Positions 1 to 8,732 of a DNA stretch of 64,000 nucleotides are shown here, piece after piece. The position numbers were made by a program, and so were the translations under genes. Source of the DNA: Chloroflexi bacterium AL-N1 (lineage in GTDB: Bacteria; Chloroflexota; Chloroflexia; Chloroflexales; Roseiflexaceae); NCBI GenBank assembly GCA_013122435.1, contig WYDT01000015.1:62001-126000 (forward strand), read 5' to 3'. Under the pieces are notes generated by a model, which saw only the letters and a program-made list of their open reading frames with translations, was not told where the DNA came from and searched no databases. The stretch's first letter is position 1, and the number at the start of each line of letters is the position of its first letter.

Positions 1-797
1 TCACTCGTCCAAATAGCTGATGTAGCGGTCAAGGCAACAGCAGACAGAGCACCTTTAAGAACATGCTCAAGTGGTTTTCCTACAATATCGTGAGTTGCCT
101 CACCAAGCAAAAGTGACGTGGCAGGGCTAGCTGCGATAATACGGCCACGCGGATCGACTACTATCAGTTCTGTGCGACTATGCGTTAGCCCTGCTCGTAA
201 CAGTGCTGCACGATGATGTTGGAGTGCGTTGTCAATCTCAACATAAGGTTGTTCCTGTAAGAGTTGCCGTGAAATGGAGAGCAAATATTGATACTGTGCA
301 TGATAATCACGTTGTGTCACCGGACGATAGGGCTGGGCAACAAGCTGGGCAAACAGCGCTGAGAGGCGATCAACCACATGAGCATCATAGGTCCAAATCG
401 CATTGAAGGCACGCTTGTGTGGGGTATCAGGTATCGCCTCCTGAGCGATCAATCCCGTAAAGAAAGTGGGCGAATCGACAAAAACGACCCACTCGAGGAC
501 CAATACCGCGTCCTCGGGAACTGAAACATACGTTGTCCGGGGAAGCATGGGTAGTTCTTTATCAGCCACACCGAACACAAAGATATGTTGACATACCTTG
601 GCAAGCTGACGATAGCGGTGTTCTTGTTTAAGGAATCGCGAAAATGCTTGAAAACTGACATACAGTGTAACTGGAAGTTGCTGTGCCAAAACGATATTCT
701 CAATAGCATAGCTGATAGTGGTCATCGTTGCCATATCAGTCAACATGCTTTGATTACGTATATCAGTTGGAACAGCGTTGTAAACAGAATCTTGCAT
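1..797 (-). CDS. DICT sensory domain + PAS protein, 3' end beyond the window
   Basis: 265 complete codons are visible and the frame is open to the left edge. The start is the ATG at 797 (MQDSVYNAVPTDIRNQSM). Residues about 20-150 resemble the DICT sensory domain that is often found in bacterial two-component, GGDEF and STAS proteins; the match is to the pattern 'TTISYAIENIVL', 'VTLYVSFQAFSRF' and 'IFVFGVADKELP'. After a helical linker a PAS-like segment begins near residue 200 ('LIVVDPRGRIIAASPATS') and continues off the window, so an output domain (kinase, cyclase or similar) may be missing. The next two minus-strand genes upstream are also signalling proteins. Domain naming is by recall of the family pattern and the role is inferred. 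Confidence 0.7.
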   Translation of the reverse strand, partial: MQDSVYNAVPTDIRNQSMLTDMATMTTISYAIENIVLAQQLPVTLYVSFQAFSRFLKQEHRYRQLAKVCQHIFVFGVADKELPMLPRTTYVSVPEDAVLVLEWVVFVDSPTFFTGLIAQEAIPDTPHKRAFNAIWTYDAHVVDRLSALFAQLVAQPYRPVTQRDYHAQYQYLLSISRQLLQEQPYVEIDNALQHHRAALLRAGLTHSRTELIVVDPRGRIIAASPATSLLLGEATHDIVGKPLEHVLKGALSAVALTATSAIWTS

Positions 798-881
798 TGT
801 ATATCTACCCTCGCTCATAAATTGGCTTTGTAACTAAACAAGCGCTTAAACGACTATCAGTATATGGACGAGTTCCATGTA

Positions 882-1604
882 TTACAACTGCCGAATACGA
901 CGACGAATGGCTGCCAACAGACTATAGGTTGAGGAAGATTGATGACTGCCGTTCGTCACTGCTACTAGATCGACAGGCATTGATCGTGTTGCTGGTAGTT
1001 CTTGTGAAACAGCACGTTGTAGTTGTGATCGTGTTGGTACCTTGACAGCAACCAAACCAAGTGCAATCAGTTCAGTGACGTTCTGGATTACCTGAGTTTC
1101 AGACATATCTGTTTGTGTAATAACATCTCGTATGTGCTGGCTAGTCACGATTTTACTTAGTACTCGCCATTGATCAACGGTTAGTTCAACTCGCCGCCGG
1201 GCATCTTCGGGCAAAGTCACCAATTCAAGCTGACTTTCAACCGTAACTGGCTGATACGCAGGTGCTTGAAGCGGTTTGCTTCGTTGACGAATACTCTCTT
1301 GAATCAGCCATGATGCATTATGAATAATCTTGACCGGGCGCTCGAGGGAACGTAGATCGTGCCAGAAAGTGAATTGCCCATCAGACCATTGCAACATATC
1401 AATAACGGCTGCTTCACCTGCTGCTACTATCTTACGATCTTCACGCCGCACCAGGATAGCATCGCACAAAGTACCTTTTGCGAAATAAATAACTCCGTGC
1501 TGAGAACCACAAACAAGCCGAAGAACTCCCGTTTTGGAGCTCGTAGCGAATATCTGAAAGAGATCAGTCAGGGCCATATCTTGAAGCGAACCTACAAGTG
1601 CCAT
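882..1604 (-). CDS. DUF4388 (PatA-like) domain regulatory protein
   Basis: 240 residues. The N-terminal 100 residues match DUF4388: 'MALVGSLQDMALTDLFQIFA', 'KTGVLRL', 'GVIYFAKGTLCDA', and 'WSDGQFTFW'. DUF4388 occurs in cyanobacterial PatA and many deltaproteobacterial and Chloroflexota signalling proteins and usually sits beside gliding or two-component genes. Residues about 130-190 look like a winged-helix-type segment ('VDQWRVLSKIVTSQHIRDVI', 'VTELIALGLV'), as in other DUF4388 proteins with a C-terminal DNA-binding-like tail. GGTGGA lies upstream of the ATG. A role in a signalling complex with the neighbouring roadblock and DICT proteins is inferred from proximity only. Confidence 0.75.
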   Translation of the reverse strand: MALVGSLQDMALTDLFQIFATSSKTGVLRLVCGSQHGVIYFAKGTLCDAILVRREDRKIVAAGEAAVIDMLQWSDGQFTFWHDLRSLERPVKIIHNASWLIQESIRQRSKPLQAPAYQPVTVESQLELVTLPEDARRRVELTVDQWRVLSKIVTSQHIRDVITQTDMSETQVIQNVTELIALGLVAVKVPTRSQLQRAVSQELPATRSMPVDLVAVTNGSHQSSSTYSLLAAIRRRIRQL

Positions 1605-1864
1605 AGACGTTCCACCGTGAATTGTACATAACTATGTCAATTTCAATCAGTCACAAAATCCAAGTCGGTTGACGATTGCGCGTTTCAACAGGATCATATC
1701 TGTAAAAACCATTGTCAGTACACTTAGCAATTTAAGGGGTATAAAAGCGTTTTATATCAGCACAAACACACTATCGAGCTGTTTCTAATATCTGTTGAGA
1801 GTCAGTATGGTGTTTAGAACAAACAGCATCATTTCATATCGTGATAACAGCCTGAAAAGGCTTA

Positions 1865-2236
1865 TTAAAGCATTTGAGCCAGGGACTGTACCGTTTCACG
1901 AGCTTCTAGTCGTACGAGACCTAAATTAGCTCCTTTACGAAGATTGATAGCTAAGAGACTTTTTTCACCGACAGGCAGTACCATGAATAATCCATTGTGG
2001 GCCTGGATGATAGTTTCATCTGGTGAGCCAATGCGTAATTCGCTGGAGACTCGGCGCGTCACACCAGTAATAGTTGCTGCGACGGCACCAACACGGTCAG
2101 CATTTACTTCTGGTGCCATGCGAGAAACCAAAATAATACCATCCATGCTGACCGCAGCAACACCAGCAACCTCTGAACCAATACTATTGGTGAATTTTTC
2201 GAGTACTGCAGAAATCTGATCCTGTCGAGATGTCAT
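1865..2236 (-). CDS. Roadblock/LC7 domain protein (MglB-like)
   Basis: 123 residues from the MTSRQDQI start, which has AAGG 13 bases upstream. An ATG seven codons earlier (2257) is in frame but lacks a clear ribosome site. The single domain is roadblock/LC7: 'ISAVLEKFTNSIGSEVAGVA', 'VSMDGIILVSRMAP', 'RVGAVAATITGVTRRVSSEL', 'TIIQAHNGLFMVLPVG'. Such proteins dimerise and act as regulators of Ras-like small GTPases such as MglA; no MglA is visible in this window. It probably works with the DUF4388 protein encoded next to it on the same strand, an arrangement common in bacteria with surface-motility signalling. Confidence 0.85.
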   Translation of the reverse strand: MTSRQDQISAVLEKFTNSIGSEVAGVAAVSMDGIILVSRMAPEVNADRVGAVAATITGVTRRVSSELRIGSPDETIIQAHNGLFMVLPVGEKSLLAINLRKGANLGLVRLEARETVQSLAQML

Positions 2237-2941
2237 GGTGAATTGGGACCTTTCCATACGCTATGAGAACAAAACCTAACTTTATCAAAGGTGAGAAATA
2301 ACAACAAAGGTCTGGTGATTACACATCATGGTAAACACGTATAATTAATATATAAACAATACTTTATTAGTTATACTATTATACGGAGAATAAAAATAAA
2401 AAGCAATACGTAATTTTCACAACACAAGCATATCATTTCATATGTATAGTACAACACAAAATATATGATATAAGAAGACTATAATCCAAATTGGAGAACC
2501 TGGTATTCCGTATTGTTTGGTTATGTCAAAACCCTGCTACTTAACAACGAAAAAATGCCTTCTTTTTGCGTACGTGTATATACATTCTCCATAATCATGA
2601 ACAAAAATTAATTTAAGACATATATTACACGATCATAAATATTTACATCATCCATTAACGTCATTCCGTAAAACCAGGTAGCTCAAGTAAGATCAGTCAA
2701 CTAAACATGCTACTATTTACACCTTTTTAGTTGACCAATTGATATGCACTGATACGTATCTTTCGCATTCCTACAAACATCCAAAGGTACTACAAACTAC
2801 TAGTCCTTTTGATACAGTTACCATCTATACCTCATAGCCATGGCAAAATACCACTACGTGACCAGGGCTATTGACCCCAAACATTATATGATACAGCTAT
2901 ATGCGTTATATGCTTTGTTCTTTATCGGAAGAGGTGATCAC
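2237..2941. other. AT-rich intergenic region
   Basis: About 700 bases, clearly richer in A and T than its flanks (notably 2330-2680), with no convincing coding frame. It separates the minus-strand signalling genes from the plus-strand genes, so it should hold two divergent promoters. I found no repeat array, tRNA or strong inverted repeat. An ATG at 2840 is in frame with the next gene but has no ribosome site. Confidence 0.6.
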
Positions 2942-3307
2942 ATGTGTTGTCGAAAACGAAAATCAGCAGAAAGCATTTATACACACAAAGAGGTATACGA
3001 AGGAAAAACGGTGCGACTCGATCAAGCTATGGCCCAATGGCAACCAACAGCTACGACGACGCGCTGCCAGCACTTCCCATGGTGGATACTCTGGTTTATT
3101 TGGCCCGCCTTCTTCATGTTCAAGTGGCTACTCCCACTTGTCATTGGCAGCGCTGCGACCACATTGCAAACCTTGAGCGCGATCAGTGGGCCACTGCTAG
3201 CACTCATCCTTATTGGCGCAGGTGTTACATTACTCTATCGTGAACGTACACGAGCTTCTCGCGAACGATCAGTCTCATCGTACAATGCAACACCCGACGA
3301 AACGTAG
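2942..3307 (+). CDS. small two-helix membrane protein, unknown function
   Basis: 121 residues starting MCCRKRKSAES. The start is chosen because GGAAGAGGTG lies directly upstream; the frame is open further back to an ATG at 2840 without a ribosome site. The N-terminal 45 residues are polar and charged. Two hydrophobic stretches follow: 'WWILWFIWPAFFMFKWLLPL' (about residues 47-66) and 'ISGPLLALILIGAGVTLLY' (about 82-100). A basic tail ends the protein. I do not recognise a family. It ends 18 bases before the DUF4188 gene, so the two are probably co-transcribed. Confidence 0.6.
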   Translation: MCCRKRKSAESIYTHKEVYEGKTVRLDQAMAQWQPTATTTRCQHFPWWILWFIWPAFFMFKWLLPLVIGSAATTLQTLSAISGPLLALILIGAGVTLLYRERTRASRERSVSSYNATPDET

Positions 3308-3325
3308 ACAGAGGAGTAAATACAT

Positions 3326-3826
3326 ATGTCTTCCGTCATGCATGGCCGCTACACTGCTACCCACACTGAGCCATTCGTTGTCTTTTTGATTGGGATGCGG
3401 ATCAATCGCTGGCGTGCTCTCAGAAAATGGCTACTGACTGCACGGGCAATGATGCCAATGCTCCAAACGCTCCAGCAAAACCCTGAAAAAGGCTTTCTTG
3501 GGGGTGAGACATTTCTGTATTGGCGTGGTATCGGATTGTTTCAGTACTGGCAGTCATGTGAGGATTTGGAACGATTTGCTCGTAGTCCATCGGAGCCACA
3601 CATACAGGCGTGGCATGCTTTTAATCGCAACATCGGCACAGACGGAAGTGTTGGTATCTGGCATGAAACATATATGATTGAGCCAGAGCAGTATGAGGTA
3701 GTGTATGACAACATGCCGGTCTTTGGTCTCGCCGCTGCAACCACCCACGTTGCGGTGAATAATCAACGCGAAACGGCCCGCAAGCGCCTTCGCAAAGAAC
3801 AACAGCTAACTTATCCCCACGAATAG
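3326..3826 (+). CDS. DUF4188 domain protein (dimeric alpha-beta barrel, monooxygenase-like)
   Basis: 166 residues with GAGGAG nine bases before the ATG. It matches the DUF4188 pattern: 'RYTATHTEPFVVFLIGMRIN', 'RALRKWLLTARAMMPMLQTL', 'GFLGGETFLYWRGIGLFQYW', 'EPHIQAWHAFNRNIG', 'VGIWHETYMIEP', and 'YEVVYDNMPVFGLA'. Relatives have a ferredoxin-like monooxygenase fold and include proteins near phenylacetaldoxime dehydratases, but no activity is established for this group. The last about 25 residues are basic and low in conservation. It lies between a small membrane protein and a metallo-hydrolase on the same strand. Confidence 0.8.
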   Translation: MSSVMHGRYTATHTEPFVVFLIGMRINRWRALRKWLLTARAMMPMLQTLQQNPEKGFLGGETFLYWRGIGLFQYWQSCEDLERFARSPSEPHIQAWHAFNRNIGTDGSVGIWHETYMIEPEQYEVVYDNMPVFGLAAATTHVAVNNQRETARKRLRKEQQLTYPHE

Positions 3827-3874
3827 TTCTTGAGACAGCAATAATATGTGTTAGTTCAAACAAGGAAGCTCATA

Positions 3875-4597
3875 ATGCAAACAACCACCATTATTCCCAT
3901 CAACTTGCAAATTGCCAATGCCTATATCATAAAGGGAGAACGTACCATTCTCATTGACACCGGAGGTGCTGGAAAAACAGTCCCTATACTCAAGATTTTG
4001 AAAAAGTATGACATTCGTCCGAAAGATATCTCGCTTATCCTGCATACACATGGCCATACCGACCATTGCGGCAGTACTCGGGAACTGCACCAACATCTGC
4101 ATGCTCCCAGCGCCATTCATTATCTTGATGCTGATATGGTGCGATCCGGCAGGAATAATCTGCTTGTACCAACAAGCATATGTGCCCGCTTCATTCGACC
4201 TTTTGTAAACCAACCTGTGCAGGGTTTTGAACCTGATATATTGATAGATCAGGAAATCGCATTGCACGATTATGGTGTGGCAGGCAGGATTCTTTTTACA
4301 CCAGGACACACACCTGGCTCAATAACATTGCTGACTGATGATGGCAAAGCTATTGTGGGTGATTTGTTGATGGGTGGCATGCTTGGTGGGACATTATTTC
4401 CCCACCAACCAAGATACCACTACTTTGCTGATAGTCTTACACAGGTTCGATCAAGTATTGCGAAAGTGCTCGGGTATCAGCCCTCAGATATCTATGTTGG
4501 TCATGGCGGGAAACTTGACCCAATTGCCATTTATAAACACTTTACAAAAGATGATCTACCTTATTCAATTAAACCTTTGGATAATCAGGTACAATAA
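3875..4597 (+). CDS. metallo-beta-lactamase fold hydrolase
   Basis: 240 residues starting MQTTTIIPINLQI, with AAGGAAG upstream. The metal-binding motif is HTHGHTDHCG (H59, H61, D63, H64), preceded by 'ILIDTGGAG' and followed by 'GRILFTPGHTPGSITLLTDD' with the second histidine ligand, 'AIVGDLLMGG' with the bridging Asp, and a final 'YVGHGG' histidine. This is the full set of the glyoxalase-II-like MBL superfamily. The substrate cannot be told. It follows the DUF4188 gene by 48 bases and precedes a two-component system by 32 bases on the same strand. Confidence 0.88.
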   Translation: MQTTTIIPINLQIANAYIIKGERTILIDTGGAGKTVPILKILKKYDIRPKDISLILHTHGHTDHCGSTRELHQHLHAPSAIHYLDADMVRSGRNNLLVPTSICARFIRPFVNQPVQGFEPDILIDQEIALHDYGVAGRILFTPGHTPGSITLLTDDGKAIVGDLLMGGMLGGTLFPHQPRYHYFADSLTQVRSSIAKVLGYQPSDIYVGHGGKLDPIAIYKHFTKDDLPYSIKPLDNQVQ

Positions 4598-4629
4598 CAC
4601 AATCTGCAAAACGGTCAGAAGATACAAAC

Positions 4630-6264
4630 ATGACAAGACCTAGTGTATATACACGATATGAAAACCCACCACCAATTTTTGCTGCAATGGATCAATCGCC
4701 TGCAGTGATGTGGTCTGCTATTATTGCTACAATGGTCGGGTGTGGCGTGCCTCTAGTAGAAGGGGTTATTGTTAACTGGTCCTCACTGCGTATCACAGGG
4801 TATGTCGTGCTGGCACTAACCTATTTTGTCATCATTCAATCATGGCGGCCTGTAACCATTATCCAGATATGGTGCCAGCGTGCTTACTGGCTCTACGTGT
4901 TAACGGTTGGACTGATTGGTTTAGGATTACAGACCATCAGCGGCAACTTTTTTGTGCAGCCAATTGTCTTTGCCATACCAATTGTGCACACCGCAACACG
5001 ATATTCACCACCGCGAACTGCAGTTATAGCTCTGTTTTATCTGGGATTAATGCAGTTGGGTCTCTGGTTAAATGGTTGGCGTGATTTACCGGCACTGTCG
5101 ATCCCCTTTATTGCCATAGGTTCGCTCATGATTTTTATGTATGCTTTTACCCGCGTTTCTGTTGATCAGGCTGAGGCACGACAGCGCGCCGATATGCTGG
5201 CAAAAGATCTGGCACGTGAGCGAGACTATCTGCGACGCCTCATTGAAGTGACTGCAGCACTTACCAGTGATATCGATCTCACCTCAGTGCTTTCCAAGAT
5301 TGCAGCCGAAGGTCGTGTGCTCGCACAAGCCAGTATAGCACGGGTGTGGCTGCACGAAGCAGATGAAGCAAATCAGGAATCGCCAATTGTACACCTGGCT
5401 GCAACGATCTCACCAAACAACGTTCTTGCCGCCGAGGCACCACTGCCTGCCAGTGATACGACGTTACTGCTACAGCTTATTGCCAAAGGTGTTCACATTG
5501 GTACCCTTGAGTTATACCGTGAGAATGCCATAGCCTTTACTGCTACTGATAAACAGATACTCCAACCCTTTGTTGATGTAGCCGCTATAGCCATTTTCAA
5601 CGCACGGCTGTACGAACAGTCGCGCATGTCTGCCACACTCGCTGAACGCAATCGGCTGGCACACGATCTTCACGATACAATTGCTCAAGGGTTGACGGCT
5701 ATCAACATGCAACTTGAGGCGGCTCAGAAAAATTTTGGGCGTGATCCAGCCCGTGCACAAACACGCGTTGGGCGCGCACACGAATTGGCCCGTGAGACGC
5801 TGAAAGATGTGCGGCGCAGTGTGTGGGATCTGGCATCACCCTTGATCGACGGGCAACATGTAGGCACTGTGCTGGCACAACAGGTTGAGCAGTTTGCCAG
5901 CCGTACAGGAATTAACGCGCGCTATGAGCACATCGGCACACCACTCACCCTTGACAATGCTGTGGCTGTCCAGATCGCACGTATCGTGCAAGAGGCCTTA
6001 AAGAATGTTGAAAAACATGCTCAGGCAAACGAAGTTACGGTTACGTCAACCTCGAACGACGAGCATGTTCAAATCCACGTACGGGATAACGGGGTGGGAT
6101 TTACACCCAATACAGCTGTTCCACCAAGCGGGACACATGGCCAGGGGTTTGGGCTACACAGTTTGTATGAACGTGCTCGGCTCGCCGGTGGAACATTGCA
6201 GATTGTGAGTGCGCCCAACCAGGGAACAAGTGTTTCTATAGGCGTTGCACGTGAAACACCATAA
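4630..6264 (+). CDS. membrane GAF sensor histidine kinase (NarL/LiaS-type, HisKA_3)
   Basis: 544 residues. The N-terminal about 180 residues hold five or six hydrophobic segments ('AIIATMVGCGVPLVEGVIV', 'ALTYFVIIQSW', 'WLYVLTVGLIGLGLQTI' and others). A short coiled linker and a GAF-like domain follow (about 200-325). The phosphoacceptor box is 'ERNRLAHDLHDTIAQG' with H348. The ATPase region has 'RIVQEALKNVEKHA' (N box), 'VRDNGVGF' and 'GFGLHSLYERARLAGG'. It autophosphorylates and passes the phosphate to the response regulator whose gene starts 34 bases downstream. The signal is unknown. Confidence 0.92.
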   Translation: MTRPSVYTRYENPPPIFAAMDQSPAVMWSAIIATMVGCGVPLVEGVIVNWSSLRITGYVVLALTYFVIIQSWRPVTIIQIWCQRAYWLYVLTVGLIGLGLQTISGNFFVQPIVFAIPIVHTATRYSPPRTAVIALFYLGLMQLGLWLNGWRDLPALSIPFIAIGSLMIFMYAFTRVSVDQAEARQRADMLAKDLARERDYLRRLIEVTAALTSDIDLTSVLSKIAAEGRVLAQASIARVWLHEADEANQESPIVHLAATISPNNVLAAEAPLPASDTTLLLQLIAKGVHIGTLELYRENAIAFTATDKQILQPFVDVAAIAIFNARLYEQSRMSATLAERNRLAHDLHDTIAQGLTAINMQLEAAQKNFGRDPARAQTRVGRAHELARETLKDVRRSVWDLASPLIDGQHVGTVLAQQVEQFASRTGINARYEHIGTPLTLDNAVAVQIARIVQEALKNVEKHAQANEVTVTSTSNDEHVQIHVRDNGVGFTPNTAVPPSGTHGQGFGLHSLYERARLAGGTLQIVSAPNQGTSVSIGVARETP

Positions 6265-6298
6265 ATCTATTTTGCCAAACATAGAGTGAGGATACCCA

Positions 6299-6925
6299 AT
6301 GGCTATTCGAGTTTTGATCGTCGAAGATCAGCGTATTGTGCGCGAAGGGTTAGTCGCTATGCTTGAGGATGAGGAGGATATCGATATCGTCGGGGAGGCT
6401 GCCAACGGTCAGGAAGCACTCACACTCTTTGCCGAACTCACACCCGATATTGTACTGATGGATCTACAGATGCCAATCATGGATGGGCCAACCGCGATTC
6501 AGAAACTCCGTAAAACGCATCCTGATGCGCGCATTCTGGTGCTGACGACCTATGCCACCGACGAGTTTATCTTCAAAGCACTTCGGGCAGGCGCAAATGG
6601 CTACATCCTCAAAGATACCTCGGGAGATGAGTTGATGGCATCCATCCAGGCAGTGCATGCCGGTCAAACACAGCTTTCCCCTGAAGTCGCAGCGCGACTG
6701 GTTGCTGGTGTGAGTATGGGAACCCCTGAACCACTGACTCCTCGTGAGTTGGAGGTACTTACACTGATGGGAAAAGGGCATAGTAATAGCGAAATTGCCG
6801 ATTCGCTGGTGATAGCACCACGCACAGTCAAAGTGCATGTGCAAAACATCCTCGGCAAACTGGGCGCATCCAACCGCACTGAAGCCGTAAGTATTGCTGT
6901 GCGGCAACAGTTCATCAGTTTGTAG
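6299..6925 (+). CDS. NarL/FixJ family response regulator
   Basis: 208 residues. The receiver domain begins 'IRVLIVEDQRIVREGL' and carries the phosphoacceptor D55 in 'DIVLMDLQMPIMDG', with T/Y and K switch residues in 'LVLTTYATDEF' and 'GYILKD'. The C-terminal LuxR-type helix-turn-helix is 'LTPRELEVLTLMGKGHSNSE' followed by 'IAPRTVKVHVQNILGKLG'. It is the partner of the preceding kinase, from which it is separated by 34 bases with GAGG upstream of the ATG. It ends five bases from the 3' end of the convergent asparagine-synthetase-like gene. Confidence 0.94.
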   Translation: MAIRVLIVEDQRIVREGLVAMLEDEEDIDIVGEAANGQEALTLFAELTPDIVLMDLQMPIMDGPTAIQKLRKTHPDARILVLTTYATDEFIFKALRAGANGYILKDTSGDELMASIQAVHAGQTQLSPEVAARLVAGVSMGTPEPLTPRELEVLTLMGKGHSNSEIADSLVIAPRTVKVHVQNILGKLGASNRTEAVSIAVRQQFISL

Positions 6926-6930
6926 TTTCA

Positions 6931-8721
6931 TCACCACCCGCGCCACAATCGACGCGGGTGGGCAAATTCAAGTGGTTCCTCGTCATTATCGAGATAAGCA
7001 CGCAACCAGAGTTCCAGCGTAAGCACCAACCAGAGTTTGGCCCCTTGGCGCGACCAGACCGAACCACGGCCATTCAACCACAACTTGAGTGTATCACGGC
7101 GGAAGAGACCACGGGCACGTGCTTGCGGACCAAACAACAGTTCTTGAGCCAGCACACGAATGGGCCCGTGAAGCCAATGTTGCACGGGCACACGCATGCC
7201 ACTTTTGGGACGGTCGATAATAGTACCGGGTAACAGATCGCGCACAGCTTCTTTGAGTACCCACTTCTCATTCGTGCCGACAAGCTTCAGCGTTGGTGGA
7301 ATGGCGAAGGCATAGTCGACAATACGCTGGTCGAACAGCGGTGAACGCCCCTCTAAACCACACGAAGCAGTCAGCCGTTCGACTTTGGTCAGAATGTGGT
7401 GTGCGCCCTTGGTGCGTACGTTGCAGTACAACAATCGATTGAGGTAATGTTGCATCGAGTCACATTCGAGATAGGGCTGCACGAAGCGCTCTAACGGAGG
7501 CGCGTCACACAGATCATCTAATGCATCTTGTGTTAGTAACATTGGCAGATCTTCATAACATTTACGGTAAGACACGAGATACGCTTGAGCACGCGCCATT
7601 GGATCAGGGTCGGTCCGTTGAAGTTCGTACAGTACCATCGGCAGATTTTTGGGTCCCCCAAAGCAGGGGTCGCCACCCTCACCATTCAGAATGATCTGCA
7701 TACCATCAGCTGCAGCAGCCTGCGACAACAACATGTTGGGGACAGTCAACGGGTCGCCAACGGGACAATCGAGACGCACCACCGCGTCCGCGAGATTCGC
7801 AGCGATCTGTTGCCCACTCACCGTGAGGATCTTCTGAGGAAGACCACAATGGGCGGCAACGAGGCCAGAATAGGCTAATTCATCAGTATACTCTTTCCCA
7901 AAACTAATCGAGTAGGTGGTAATTGGCTGGTCATGGTACTGTGCCACCAAAGCTGCCACAAGGCTACTATCAATGCCACCAGAGAGAAACACGCCCACCG
8001 GCTGATTAGACGGTAGATGCGATTGCACAACCTGTTCGAGCAATTGACGCAGATGCGAGGTGTACATATCCGGTGGTGCATCCCCGTCCCATGGCTGTTC
8101 GTGCGGTTCCCAGTAATTCAACAACGCCGCATCGTTACCGAGAGTCAGGTGCACCACACAGCCCGGCAACACCTCCAGCACACCTTCGAGCAAGGTCTCA
8201 TCACCAGGAAGATAGGCAAACGTTAAAAATGAACGCACCGCCGCAAGATTGAGTTGTACTGGTAGCCGTGGCCAACGCCGCAGCGCACGTAATGCCGATG
8301 CGGCTGCCCAGGTTTCACCAACTCTGGTGTAGAAGAGGGTACGTGCCCCGACCGGATCACGCACCAGCAATAGACTGGCTCCATCCCAGATTGCCAATAC
8401 AAACATGCCCACCGCAAGCGTAAAGGCAGCCACACCTTTTTGCGCGTACAGGCGCAACAATAAATCACCATCGCTGCCATGGGTGTGGTGACCATCCAGA
8501 TGACGCAGGACTTCGTCACGATTGTACAGCGTTACCTCACCAACAGCCATAAGTTGTGCAGATGAACTATCGTATTGGTACAGTCCAGCAACAACAGCGG
8601 GGCATTCGTTGGGCAAGATACCCAGCGCACAGTGTGTATCACAATAGGCTGATTCGCCACCCATCTGAAAGATATCAACGTCCGATGCATGTGGTTCAAG
8701 CACGGCACAGAATCGTGGCAT
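6931..8721 (-). CDS. asparagine-synthetase-like protein lacking the glutaminase cysteine
   Basis: 596 residues with AGGAGG seven bases before the ATG. The N-terminal half is a class II glutaminase-like fold ('VRDPVGARTLFY'), but the protein starts MPRFCAV: Cys2, the nucleophile that follows the initiator Met in active enzymes, is absent. The synthetase half has the ATP pyrophosphatase loop 'SGGIDSS' (247-253), 'LNGEGGDPCFGG', 'LEGRSPLFD' and 'RPKSGMRVPVQHWL'. It therefore may adenylate a carboxylate and use ammonia, or another nucleophile, rather than glutamine. It is the last gene of a five-gene operon; the preceding stop codon lies inside its ribosome site. Such enzymes also serve in peptide and antibiotic modification (lasso cyclases, beta-lactam synthetases). 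Confidence 0.88.
   Translation of the reverse strand: MPRFCAVLEPHASDVDIFQMGGESAYCDTHCALGILPNECPAVVAGLYQYDSSSAQLMAVGEVTLYNRDEVLRHLDGHHTHGSDGDLLLRLYAQKGVAAFTLAVGMFVLAIWDGASLLLVRDPVGARTLFYTRVGETWAAASALRALRRWPRLPVQLNLAAVRSFLTFAYLPGDETLLEGVLEVLPGCVVHLTLGNDAALLNYWEPHEQPWDGDAPPDMYTSHLRQLLEQVVQSHLPSNQPVGVFLSGGIDSSLVAALVAQYHDQPITTYSISFGKEYTDELAYSGLVAAHCGLPQKILTVSGQQIAANLADAVVRLDCPVGDPLTVPNMLLSQAAAADGMQIILNGEGGDPCFGGPKNLPMVLYELQRTDPDPMARAQAYLVSYRKCYEDLPMLLTQDALDDLCDAPPLERFVQPYLECDSMQHYLNRLLYCNVRTKGAHHILTKVERLTASCGLEGRSPLFDQRIVDYAFAIPPTLKLVGTNEKWVLKEAVRDLLPGTIIDRPKSGMRVPVQHWLHGPIRVLAQELLFGPQARARGLFRRDTLKLWLNGRGSVWSRQGAKLWLVLTLELWLRAYLDNDEEPLEFAHPRRLWRGW
6934..6961. terminator. hairpin at the convergent gene ends
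   Basis: CCACCCGCG (6934-6942) pairs perfectly with CGCGGGTGG (6953-6961) around a 10-base loop. It lies inside the last codons of the asparagine-synthetase-like gene and just past the stop of the response regulator. No T tract follows on either strand, so it may be a transcript end protector rather than a classical terminator. Confidence 0.3.
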
Positions 8722-8732
8722 GACACATCCTC

